NCBI GenBank assembly: GCA_964392615.1
Contig: CAYMRB010000430.1
Coordinates: 1-8,607 of the forward strand
Direction of reading: 5' to 3'
Length of the DNA stretch: 8,607 nt
From: CAYMRB01 sp964392615
Lineage (GTDB): Bacteria > Planctomycetota > UBA8108
The translations under genes and the position numbers were made by a program. Positions 1 through 6,796 of the stretch are shown here, piece after piece. Position 1 is the stretch's first letter. Each line of letters begins with the position of its first letter. The notes below the pieces were generated by a model. It was not told the origin of the DNA, did no database searches, and was given only the letters and a program-made list of their open reading frames with translations.

Positions 1-79
1 CGTGGGCGGTACGAGTAATGCCGCCTGACGCGGAGAACCAGAGGAGCACCCAATCCGATTCCCGGCGATGTCCGGCCCC

Positions 80-102
80 GCCGCGCGCAGCGTGCGTGCG
101 GC
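80..102. terminator. Strong GC-rich hairpin upstream of the sigma factor gene
   Basis: Arms at 80-89 and 93-102 pair over 10 bp with a single G-T wobble (85 with 97) around a 3-nt GCG loop. The flanks are C-rich and there is no T-tract on the plus strand, so this is not a textbook intrinsic terminator. It could end transcription of a gene to the left of the window; one frame ends in TAA at 16-18, but five codons are too few to call a gene. It could also be a structured element upstream of the sigma gene's promoter. The fold is seen in the sequence; the role is inferred. Confidence 0.35.
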
Positions 103-151
103 CCCTACCGTTCGAGTACATTCGCCTTCCATCGCCCGGGAGCGGCGCTTC

Positions 152-160
152 TGCTACTCT
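152..160 (+). promoter_or_regulatory. Possible extended -10 promoter of the sigma factor gene
   Basis: TGCTACTCT fits the extended -10 pattern TGnTAnnnT. It would place the transcription start near 167 and leave a leader of roughly 20 nt before the ATG at 190. I see no convincing -35 hexamer at 16-18 bp upstream. No Shine-Dalgarno sequence precedes the ATG. This is weak evidence based on one short motif. Confidence 0.25.
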
Positions 161-189
161 GTCCATCTCTCAACCGTCCCGTAGCCACC

Positions 190-768
190 ATGTCCGACGA
201 CAATGCCAGCGCCGTCACGCGAATCCTCGCGGACCTCGGCGACGCCGACGAGGATGCCACCGAGCGGCTCCTGCCCTTCGTCTACGAGGAGTTGCGCGCG
301 CTCGCCCGTCGTCAGATGGCTCGCGAGCCGGCGAACCACACGCTGCAGCCGACGGCTCTCGTTCACGAGGCGTTTCTGCGCCTCGTGCGCGGCGACGCGA
401 ATCGCTGGCAGAACCGAGCGCACTTCTTCGCCGCCGCGGCCGAGGCGATGCGGCGCATCCTGGTCGAGCGTGCTCGGCGCGTCGGGCGATTGAAGCGCGG
501 CGGCGATCGCGGCCGCATACCGCTCGACGACGCACAACCCGCTATCGATCCGGGGACGCAGAGCCTCCTCGATCTCGACGCGGCGCTCACGGAGTTCCAG
601 GAGCGCTACGGTCGGCAGGCACGGGTCGTCCAGCTGCGGTTCTTCGCCGGGCTGAGCGTCGCGGAGACGGCCGACGTGCTGCGCGTCTCCCAGGGCTCGG
701 TCAAGAACGACTGGCGTTTCGCCAAGGCTTGGCTGCGCGGGCGCATGGATCGAGACGCGGCGGGTTGA
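190..768 (+). CDS. ECF-like RNA polymerase sigma factor (sigma-70 ECF-like, TIGR02999 type)
   Basis: A 192-residue alternative sigma factor that would direct RNA polymerase to a specific promoter set. Region 2 covers about residues 20-100, with the family-typical stretch HTLQPTALVHEAFLRL at 50-65 and the helix around RRILVERARRVGRLKRGG. Region 4 covers about 125-185, with VVQLRFFAGLSVAETADVL leading into a helix-turn-helix (VSQGSVKNDWRFAKAWL). Length and both domains match the ECF-like family common in Planctomycetota and Acidobacteriota, often encoded just upstream of a PknB-type kinase. Here the kinase lies 1.1 kb away and points towards this gene, with a DUF6807 gene between. No anti-sigma gene is visible. 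The DAED motif of classical ECFs is replaced by QPTA (53-56). The start is the only ATG that keeps the N-terminal helix, but it has no Shine-Dalgarno sequence. Confidence 0.93.
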   Translation: MSDDNASAVTRILADLGDADEDATERLLPFVYEELRALARRQMAREPANHTLQPTALVHEAFLRLVRGDANRWQNRAHFFAAAAEAMRRILVERARRVGRLKRGGDRGRIPLDDAQPAIDPGTQSLLDLDAALTEFQERYGRQARVVQLRFFAGLSVAETADVLRVSQGSVKNDWRFAKAWLRGRMDRDAAG

Positions 769-803
769 CGCAGAGTCGAGCTGCCTCGCGATCAGCCCAT
801 GCC

Positions 804-1868
804 TCAGTTCGGCTTCGCCGCCTTGGCGTCGACCTTCAAGAGGCGCAGCGCCTCGCGGTACGCCGCGTCGTGATCGATCGACCGATCGGCCGGCAGGTCG
901 TGCACGAGGACGATCCACGACAGCCGGTACGGTTCGCCTTTCTTGACCTGAGTCTTGACGTACGGCTCACGGCGCTCCCGCGGTTGTCGCGGGAATGGAT
1001 TGACGACGACCACGCCGTAGTCGCGCGAGTGCATCCACGAGCGTCGCGGGTTTCTAGGGCTCGGAATCGCCATCAGGCCGACCCGCCGACCGTCGACGAC
1101 GCCCGAGTAGTCGACCCACGCGGCCTCCTTGCCCCAGACCGCTCGGCCGTTCTCATCGCCGTGATCGTTGCGGATCGCGCCGCGCCCGCCCTCGACGCGC
1201 AGCTTCGACTCGACGCGGATCGCGAGCCCGGACTCCTCCTGATCGCCGAAGTAGAAGTCGCGCTCGTCCGACCTGAACTCGGCCTCGACGACGATGTAGA
1301 CGCCCTCCGTTCGGCGCAGGAAGCGATAGCGCGAAGTCTCGATGCAGACGGTCCTCTTGCCGTCCTCGGACAGGTAGCGGTTGCGCGTCGCGAAGCGCGC
1401 TTCGTCCTTGCTGGCGCTTGGCTTGCCGACGATCCCCTCGTGCACGACCTTCGCCTTCAAGCGCCAGTAGTCGTTGCCATCGACATCTCCGAAGCCGATC
1501 CAGATGCCCGGGTGCATCAGCGCGTGATCGGCGCTACCGTCGCGCCGGCCGAGCGTGCGGTCTTCGGGAAGTCGCGGCGGGAAGTTACGCGTGACCTGGA
1601 CCCCGCTCGGCGTCATGACGTTGACCAGCGCGCGCCGCGTGAGCTTCGGATGGCGCTTCAGGAATGTCGCGATGCGCTGATCGCCGAGGCGAATCTGCAA
1701 CCGATCGGCCGCATCGTGCAGCGAGAAGCCCTCGCCGCCGCCGAAACCGCTCGGGACGGTCGGCGGGGCGTCGTCGGTCGATTCGGCGGCGGAGCTGGCT
1801 GAAACGAGCCACACGATCGAGAGAGATGCGATGGCCTGGCGTCGAGCTCGGTCAGATAGCGTGTACAT
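804..1868 (-). CDS. Exported DUF6807 family protein (Pfam 'PmoA')
   Basis: A 354-residue protein with a plausible Sec signal peptide (residues 1 to about 29: basic start, hydrophobic SLSIVWLVSASSAA). The rest follows the DUF6807 pattern: HPGIWIGFGDVDGNDYWR at 119-136, FYFGDQEESGLAIRVES at 205-221, WGKEAAWVDYSG at 245-256, GLMAIPSPRNPRRSW at 264-278 and RDYGVVVVNPF at 282-292. The biochemical role of the family is not established. Members are common in Planctomycetota and Bacteroidota next to carbohydrate-related genes, which fits a role in glycan or sugar metabolism outside the cytoplasm, but that is inference. It is the last gene of the operon: its ATG lies 11 nt after the kinase stop and is preceded by a weak GGA-type ribosome site inside the kinase end. 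An in-frame extension upstream to 2303 would run into the kinase gene and lose the signal peptide, so I chose 1868. Confidence 0.85.
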   Translation of the reverse strand: MYTLSDRARRQAIASLSIVWLVSASSAAESTDDAPPTVPSGFGGGEGFSLHDAADRLQIRLGDQRIATFLKRHPKLTRRALVNVMTPSGVQVTRNFPPRLPEDRTLGRRDGSADHALMHPGIWIGFGDVDGNDYWRLKAKVVHEGIVGKPSASKDEARFATRNRYLSEDGKRTVCIETSRYRFLRRTEGVYIVVEAEFRSDERDFYFGDQEESGLAIRVESKLRVEGGRGAIRNDHGDENGRAVWGKEAAWVDYSGVVDGRRVGLMAIPSPRNPRRSWMHSRDYGVVVVNPFPRQPRERREPYVKTQVKKGEPYRLSWIVLVHDLPADRSIDHDAAYREALRLLKVDAKAAKPN

Positions 1869-1879
1869 GGTCGATCCAG

Positions 1880-4816
1880 TCAATCGGTTTTCGGCTTGTC
1901 GTCCGTAGCAGCATCGCGGTATCGCGCCGCCTTGGCGGGGAGCTTCAGCGCGTCGTAGAGCTCCGCCAGCTCCGCGCGCAGCGTCGCCGTATTCTCGTCG
2001 TCGGAACCGAGCTTGTCGCGGAGCTTCTCGTAGGCGGCGAGGAGGACCGGCTCCGCCTCGCGCAGTCGCCCGGCTCGCAACAGGAACGCGCCGCGGCGAC
2101 CCTCGAAGTACGGGATGTCCCACTGATCCTCCGGCAGCGACTCGCGGGCCGTGGCGATGAGCTCGTCGAATAGCCTCTCCGCGGCGCGCAGCGCGTCGGG
2201 TTGCGTGGCGCCGATTCGTGCAACCGCTGTCGCGAGATTGCTCTTCGCGATCAGCGTGCGGAGATGACCGGCGCCGAGCTGCTTCGTCATCCCATCGACG
2301 CACTCCTCGAGAAGCTCCTTCGCTTCGGTGAGACGGTCACGCGAGCGCAGATACCCCGCGTAGTTGCTCATCGCCGTCAGCGTGAACGGATCGTCGGCGC
2401 CGAACGCGTCCCGACGCCGCTCGAGCGACGTTCGAAGCAGCCGCTCGGCCTCGTTATGTTCGTCCAGATCGGCGAGGACTCCCGCGAGGTTGCCCATGAC
2501 GAGCAGCGCGTTGCGGTGGTTCGGGCCGCGCTTGCGCTCGAACGCGGTGAGCACCGCACGGAGCTCTTTCGCGGCGTCCGCGAGCTTTCCCTGACGCTGC
2601 AGCGTCGACGCGAGGTTGTTGCGCAGCACCAGAGCTTTCTCGTGATCGCTGGCGTAGATCTTCTCGTAGACGGGCAGAAGCCGCCGATACACGGCCACCG
2701 CCTCGTCGTGTCGGCCGAGCTCGCCGGACGTCACCGCGAGCGCGTTCAGCGCTTCGAGCGTCTTCGGGTTGTCGAGTCCGAGCGTGCGCTCGCGGTCCGC
2801 GGCTATGCCGCGCAAGAGCGGCTCGGCGTCGGCGTGACGACCGGCCTTGAACAGCGCGCCGGCGAAGTTGTAGACCCAGGACTGCGACGCGACGTACGCG
2901 TCGTCCGCTGCGTCGTCGCCGTCGCCGTCGGTCCTGTCAACCCTGGCGTCGCGTTCGGCGAGACTGCGCTGGCGAGCTTCCAGCAAGCGTTGGAAGATCG
3001 GCAGCGCGTCGTCGACGCGATCCTGCCGCGCATAGAACACGCCGAGGTTGTTGAGCGCCCGCAGCGTGCGCGGATGGCTCGCGCCGACAGTCTGCGCGCA
3101 CCCGTTCACGGCGCGGCGGTAGAGCGCCTCGGCGTCGGCGTGGCGGTCTTGGTGCCACCGGCAGCTCGCGAGCGCCAGCGCGACGTCGAGCGTCGTCTCG
3201 TCCAGAGGCCCGATCGTGCGTTCGTGGAGATCGAGGGCTCTCTCGAGATGGGCCGCTGCCTTGTCGATCTCGTCGAGCGAGTGATACGTCCTGCCGATCG
3301 TGTACTCGAGCGTCGCGGCGACGTCGTCATCGTCGAGATCGTCAAGGCCCACCGCGGCGCGATCGAGAAGCTCGAGCACGGTCAGGTCGCGATCGCGCGC
3401 GCGATCCGGCTGCGCCGCGAACAGGGCAGCCTGCAGAAACTCGAGCATGGTGCGCGACTTCGTCGCTTGTCTCAGGGCGTACTCGCGGGCCTCTTCGGCG
3501 CGGTCGTAGCGCTCTTGGGCCAGCCGTTCCGCATCGGTTGCGCGGAAGTACGCGATCGACGTGCCGACGAGGCCGAGGACGAGTGCGATGAGCGTCGCAG
3601 CGACACCGCCGACGAGCGCGCGGTGCCGCTTCGCGTAGCGACCCAGCAAGTAGAACGAGCTCGCGGCGCGCGCGGTGATCGGCTCGTCGTTCAGATAGCG
3701 GCGGATGTCGCTCGCCAGCTCGGACGCGGCCTGGTAGCGCCGGGCCGGCTCCTTCGCGAGCGCCTTGGCGAGGATGATCGTCAGGTCGCCGCGCAGCTCC
3801 GGGACGATCGTTCCCAGACGCGGCGGCTCGGCCTCGCGAACCGCGGCGAGGGCGGCGGTGAGCGGCAGCGGCTCGACCTCGATCGGCAAGCGGCCAGCGA
3901 GCAGCTCGAAGAGCACGACGCCGAGCGAGTAGACGTCCGATCGCGTGTCGACGTCTGCCACCCCGAGCGTCTGCTCGGGACTCATGTACGGGATCGTGCC
4001 GATGATCTGGCCGACGGCCGTCTGCGCGGTCGCGACGCCGAGCTCGGGATCCGTCGCGCGCGCGATGCCGAAGTCGAGGACCTTCGGTCGGCCGTCCTGA
4101 TCGACGAGGATGTTGCCGGGCTTCAGGTCGCGATGGATGACGCCCTTGAGATGCGCGTGCTGGATCGCCGCGCAGATTTCCAGGAAGAGCTCGAGACGCT
4201 GTCGGCGGTCGGCGCCGGAACGCCGCGCCCATTCCCCCAACGGCTCGCCGTCGACGAGCTCCATCGCGAAGAACGGGCAGCGGTGGCCTCCGACATCGGC
4301 AGTGCCCGCTTCGATGATCTTCGCGATGCCGGGGTGCTCGAGATGCGCGAGAACCTGCGTTTCGTGCTCGAACCGGCGCAACATCGACGGCGTCACCAGG
4401 CCGCCGCGCAAGAGCTTCAACGCGACTCGTCGGCGCGGGCTCTCCTGCTCGGCGAGGTAGACGATGCCCATGCCGCCTTCGCCGAGCGTGTCGAGGATGC
4501 GATACGCGCCGATCGACGTGCCGACGAGGCCGACGCGCGGCTCCGGCGACGTTTCGCGATCGGACGCCGCCATCGGCGGAGCACCCTTCGTGGCCGCGGG
4601 GTCGGAGGCGAGCTGCAGGACGGCGGGAGTCTCGAGAAACGCGTCGGAACGGTCGTCGTGGCCCAGCAGCTCGGCCACCTCGCGACGCAGCTCGTCGTCG
4701 CCACCGCATTGCGCCTGCAGGAACTCCGCTCGCGCCGACTGCGGGAGATCGGCCGCGCGCGCGAAGAGCGCAGCGATACGTTCGTCGCGGTCCGCGGGTG
4801 TTTCCGATGCGCTCAT
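1880..4816 (-). CDS. Membrane-anchored Ser/Thr protein kinase with C-terminal TPR repeats (PknB type)
   Basis: A 978-residue Hanks-type kinase. Residues 1-65 form the helical N-terminal segment usual in planctomycete kinases of this type (ELRREVAELLGHD). The kinase domain spans about 105-375: glycine loop LGEGGMGIVY (111-120), ATP-binding K134, helix-C E152, catalytic loop HRDLKPGN (228-235, base D230), DFG (248-250) and SPE (279-281). All key residues are present, so it should be active. A single membrane segment at about 400-424, preceded by basic residues, puts the kinase in the cytoplasm and residues 425-978 probably outside. That half holds about ten TPR repeats of roughly 42 residues from 497 on (HPRTLRALNNLG type, as in kinesin light chain), likely for protein binding. 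An Asp/Gly-rich insert sits at 627-639. GGGAG lies 10 nt upstream of the ATG. It is the middle gene of the operon. A likely substrate is the nearby sigma factor (inference). Confidence 0.95.
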   Translation of the reverse strand: MSASETPADRDERIAALFARAADLPQSARAEFLQAQCGGDDELRREVAELLGHDDRSDAFLETPAVLQLASDPAATKGAPPMAASDRETSPEPRVGLVGTSIGAYRILDTLGEGGMGIVYLAEQESPRRRVALKLLRGGLVTPSMLRRFEHETQVLAHLEHPGIAKIIEAGTADVGGHRCPFFAMELVDGEPLGEWARRSGADRRQRLELFLEICAAIQHAHLKGVIHRDLKPGNILVDQDGRPKVLDFGIARATDPELGVATAQTAVGQIIGTIPYMSPEQTLGVADVDTRSDVYSLGVVLFELLAGRLPIEVEPLPLTAALAAVREAEPPRLGTIVPELRGDLTIILAKALAKEPARRYQAASELASDIRRYLNDEPITARAASSFYLLGRYAKRHRALVGGVAATLIALVLGLVGTSIAYFRATDAERLAQERYDRAEEAREYALRQATKSRTMLEFLQAALFAAQPDRARDRDLTVLELLDRAAVGLDDLDDDDVAATLEYTIGRTYHSLDEIDKAAAHLERALDLHERTIGPLDETTLDVALALASCRWHQDRHADAEALYRRAVNGCAQTVGASHPRTLRALNNLGVFYARQDRVDDALPIFQRLLEARQRSLAERDARVDRTDGDGDDAADDAYVASQSWVYNFAGALFKAGRHADAEPLLRGIAADRERTLGLDNPKTLEALNALAVTSGELGRHDEAVAVYRRLLPVYEKIYASDHEKALVLRNNLASTLQRQGKLADAAKELRAVLTAFERKRGPNHRNALLVMGNLAGVLADLDEHNEAERLLRTSLERRRDAFGADDPFTLTAMSNYAGYLRSRDRLTEAKELLEECVDGMTKQLGAGHLRTLIAKSNLATAVARIGATQPDALRAAERLFDELIATARESLPEDQWDIPYFEGRRGAFLLRAGRLREAEPVLLAAYEKLRDKLGSDDENTATLRAELAELYDALKLPAKAARYRDAATDDKPKTD

Positions 4817-4826
4817 GCTGTGACGA

Positions 4827-4831
4827 CTCCC
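4827..4831 (-). promoter_or_regulatory. Ribosome binding site of the kinase gene
   Basis: On the minus strand AAAGGGAG precedes the ATG at 4816, with GGGAG 10 nt away. This supports the chosen start over any internal ATG and shows that the kinase is translated from its own site within the operon. Confidence 0.6.
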
Positions 4832-4839
4832 TTTCTCGA

Positions 4840-4851
4840 GCTCGCCCGAGC
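4840..4851 (-). other. Small inverted repeat just upstream of the kinase ribosome site
   Basis: GCTCG (4840-4844) and CGAGC (4847-4851) are complementary, with only two bases between, so a real fold would have about 4 bp and a 4-nt loop. It lies in the 70-nt gap between the GH71/99-like stop and the kinase start. It is too small to call a terminator and leaves the operon reading intact. Confidence 0.2.
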
Positions 4852-4886
4852 GTCGGTGAGCGCCGGCCGGTGGTCGCAGCGCGGCT

Positions 4887-6704
4887 TCAAGGGCGAGCGG
4901 GACGACGTGTCGGCAGCGTCTCCGTCGGCTCGATCTCTCCCCGCAGCAAGCGGCCTCCCTGGCCGACGAGCCAGAGGTAGTGGTCGCTGGGAAGTCCCTC
5001 GTAGTCCAGGAAGGGCGACTCGCCCACGGGCGGCGAGTTCGTGCACTTGAAGATCGCGGTCGCCTCGTCGACCTCGTCGAACATCGCCTGGTAGATCATC
5101 GTGGCACCGGCCCGCTTCGCCTCGACGAACTGCTTCCACAGGAACCGGCCGGACTGGCGCGGAATCTTGCCGAGCGGCGAGTCGGGTTTCATGTTGTGCC
5201 AACTGAATCCCGGAAACACGACCGGAAGATACTCCAGCTTCGCGTTCCGACACCACGCGATATCCGGTTCCCAGACCCGTTGCGCGATGGCGGCACATTC
5301 TTTCAGCGTACGGAAGCGCCCGACCATCCACGGGCTGACGATGTGGGCCTTGCGGATGATCGCGTGGACGCGCGGGTCGTTCACGCAGTCGCGCCGCAAC
5401 GTCCTCCAATAGGTCGGGACGCCGACCATCACGGTGTTGCCGCCGTAGACCGGGTCGTCGACGAGGAACTCCACGAGTCGCTCACACTCCTCGAGCGTGT
5501 ACTGCCGACCGTCGTCGAAGCCGATCCCCCAGACCGCGACGAGCGGCTTGCCGGCGTGCCGCATGTACGCCTTGTCCGCCGGATCGCGACCCACCTTCAT
5601 GTGGTCGACGAGCATCTTCCAGTCGTCGATGACGCCGCGCGTTCCGTCGCGACGCAGACCCGACAGATCGTACATGACCGCCCAACCCCGACCGTGTCGA
5701 TTGGCGCCGGCACGACAGTTCGCGAGCACGGTGTTGCAGTGGTAGAGACCCATGGCACCGCGGACCGAGACCCCGAACCGCTGGACGAAGACGCCGTCGA
5801 TCGAGTGGTCGGCCATCCACTTGAAGTGCCGGACGACCGTCTTGCGCAGCAGCGGGCTGTAGACCTCGGCGACTGAACCGTCGGGATTGCGGAACGGGGT
5901 CGCGAAGCGCTCCTCCGGATCGAGCTCGCTGACATCGGGCCACAGATCGATGGTGCACATGCCCGGTCGAAACTGACCTCGTTTCTGCCAGTGGTTCCAG
6001 CCTCGGCCGGAGCCGTCGCCGTCACACGAGAACCAGCCCTGGTAGCCGCAGACGACCTTTCCCGTCAGGGTCGTCGCATCGATGCGATCGACGCGCGTCG
6101 ATTCGGTCGCGGCTGGGAACGGGCCCGCGTAAGGAGCGAGTGTTCTCCGGATCACCTCCTCGCGGGAGACGCGTCGGTTCATTCGAAACCGCAGGGCGGA
6201 ACGTGCCCAACGGCCCCAGACGCGCAGGTACTCCGGGGGAGCCGTCGCGCCGTCGCCGTTCGTGTCGATCCCATCGAAGACCTGGGCGGCGAATTCGGCG
6301 TCGACGTTCGATCCGGAGACGAACTCGTCGCGCGTGACGATGCCGTTCCGGTCGGCGTCCGTGCGGCTCACGATCGCCTTGGCCTCGTCTGTGATGATCC
6401 GATTCAAGACGTACTCGTCTCTCGTGACGTAGTCGTCGCCGTCGGAGTCGGCCGCGCGGAAGATCCCGGCGCGCGCCTTCGGGGTAAGGTAACGCCCCTT
6501 CTCGACGTACTCCTCGCGGCTGTGCACGCCATCGCCGTTCAGGTCGCCGAAACGGAACACGCGTCGGTAGGACTGGAGATCGTCCTCGCTCACGCCGTCG
6601 CGGAGCTTCGCGCCGAGACGACGCAGCGTTTCCGCGGCGGAATCTCTCCCGAGAGCATCGCCCGCGCCCAGCATGGCGAGACAGGACAAGAGGATCGTCG
6701 TCAT
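4887..6704 (-). CDS. Secreted EF-hand protein with a GH71/99-like glycoside hydrolase domain
   Basis: A 605-residue exported protein. The signal peptide is about residues 1-19 (MTTILLSCLAMLGAGDALG). Four EF-hand-like loops follow: 54-65 (DLNGDGVHSREE), 87-98, 116-127 and 147-158 (DTNGDGATAPPE). The first and third look canonical. The second has Asp in place of the usual Gly, and the fourth is atypical after its Asp-rich half. From about 214 to 590 the protein matches the GH71/99-like group: GKVVCGYQGWFSC (215-227), WNHW (236-239), DLWPDVSE (253-260), HFKWMADHSIDGVFVQRFG (293-311) and MFDEVDEATAIFK (541-553). Relatives in GH99 cleave alpha-mannosidic linkages and those in GH71 cleave alpha-1,3-glucan; the substrate here cannot be read from sequence and I cannot place the catalytic acids with certainty. 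It is the first gene of the operon. The start at 6704 is set by GAAGG 8 nt upstream and the signal peptide; a longer frame to 6899 would overlap the divergent gene. Confidence 0.88.
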   Translation of the reverse strand: MTTILLSCLAMLGAGDALGRDSAAETLRRLGAKLRDGVSEDDLQSYRRVFRFGDLNGDGVHSREEYVEKGRYLTPKARAGIFRAADSDGDDYVTRDEYVLNRIITDEAKAIVSRTDADRNGIVTRDEFVSGSNVDAEFAAQVFDGIDTNGDGATAPPEYLRVWGRWARSALRFRMNRRVSREEVIRRTLAPYAGPFPAATESTRVDRIDATTLTGKVVCGYQGWFSCDGDGSGRGWNHWQKRGQFRPGMCTIDLWPDVSELDPEERFATPFRNPDGSVAEVYSPLLRKTVVRHFKWMADHSIDGVFVQRFGVSVRGAMGLYHCNTVLANCRAGANRHGRGWAVMYDLSGLRRDGTRGVIDDWKMLVDHMKVGRDPADKAYMRHAGKPLVAVWGIGFDDGRQYTLEECERLVEFLVDDPVYGGNTVMVGVPTYWRTLRRDCVNDPRVHAIIRKAHIVSPWMVGRFRTLKECAAIAQRVWEPDIAWCRNAKLEYLPVVFPGFSWHNMKPDSPLGKIPRQSGRFLWKQFVEAKRAGATMIYQAMFDEVDEATAIFKCTNSPPVGESPFLDYEGLPSDHYLWLVGQGGRLLRGEIEPTETLPTRRPARP

Positions 6705-6712
6705 CACACGGA

Positions 6713-6717
6713 CCTTC
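6713..6717 (-). promoter_or_regulatory. Ribosome binding site fixing the start of the GH71/99-like gene
   Basis: GAAGG on the minus strand lies 8 nt before the ATG at 6702-6704. The peptide that follows begins with a hydrophobic export signal. Together these reject the upstream in-frame ATG codons. Confidence 0.6.
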
Positions 6718-6739
6718 GGGTTTCGTCTTCCTCGCGATT

Positions 6740-6770
6740 CGATCGGATCGGTCCTCGAGCAGGTTCGAGC
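6740..6770. promoter_or_regulatory. Candidate operator: inverted repeat plus 10-bp-spaced direct repeat
   Basis: CGATC (6740-6744) and GATCG (6746-6750) form an inverted repeat around one G. It is followed by TCGAGC twice (6755-6760 and 6765-6770), 10 bp apart, about one helical turn. The site lies between the operon's first gene and the divergent FG-GAP gene, where a regulator of either could bind. GATC/TCGA-like words are common in this high-G+C sequence, so chance is a real alternative. Confidence 0.25.
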
Positions 6771-6796
6771 GTCGGCGAGGGGAACCGTGAAGTCAA
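6768..6796 (-). promoter_or_regulatory. Possible housekeeping-type promoter of the three-gene operon
   Basis: On the minus strand TTGACT (6796-6791) matches five of six bases of the -35 consensus. At 17 bp spacing the -10 position reads GACGCT (6773-6768), a poor match. This would give a leader of about 55-60 nt to the ATG at 6704 and would put the candidate operator at or just downstream of the start. Only the -35 box is persuasive. Confidence 0.25.

Noticed and set aside
184..192. GCCACCATG at the sigma gene start matches the eukaryotic Kozak sequence
   Set aside because: The gene is plainly bacterial, so the match is coincidence. It only shows that a Shine-Dalgarno sequence is missing.
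769..803. Bidirectional terminator between the convergent sigma and DUF6807 genes
   Set aside because: Only a 4-bp CGAG/CTCG pairing is visible and no T-tract on either strand, which is below what I would call.
18..1802. Long plus-strand open frame spanning the sigma gene and lying antisense to the DUF6807 gene
   Set aside because: It overlaps two genes with clear family motifs, its translation is Arg/Ala-rich without any recognisable domain, and long spurious frames are expected at this G+C content.
804..1868. Particulate methane monooxygenase subunit
   Set aside because: Only the Pfam name suggests it. The sequence matches DUF6807 and has no transmembrane helices beyond the signal peptide.
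2201..5050. 949-codon plus-strand open frame antisense to the kinase
   Set aside because: The opposite strand encodes a kinase with every catalytic motif intact. The antisense translation is low-complexity Arg/Val/Glu sequence that mirrors the kinase codons.
6781..6786. GGAACC as an ECF-type -35 box in the divergent region
   Set aside because: No ECF-like -10 element (CGTC or TCTGA type) lies 16-17 bp downstream. The nearest CGTC is about 29 bp away. The promoter preference of this sigma family is also not known to me.
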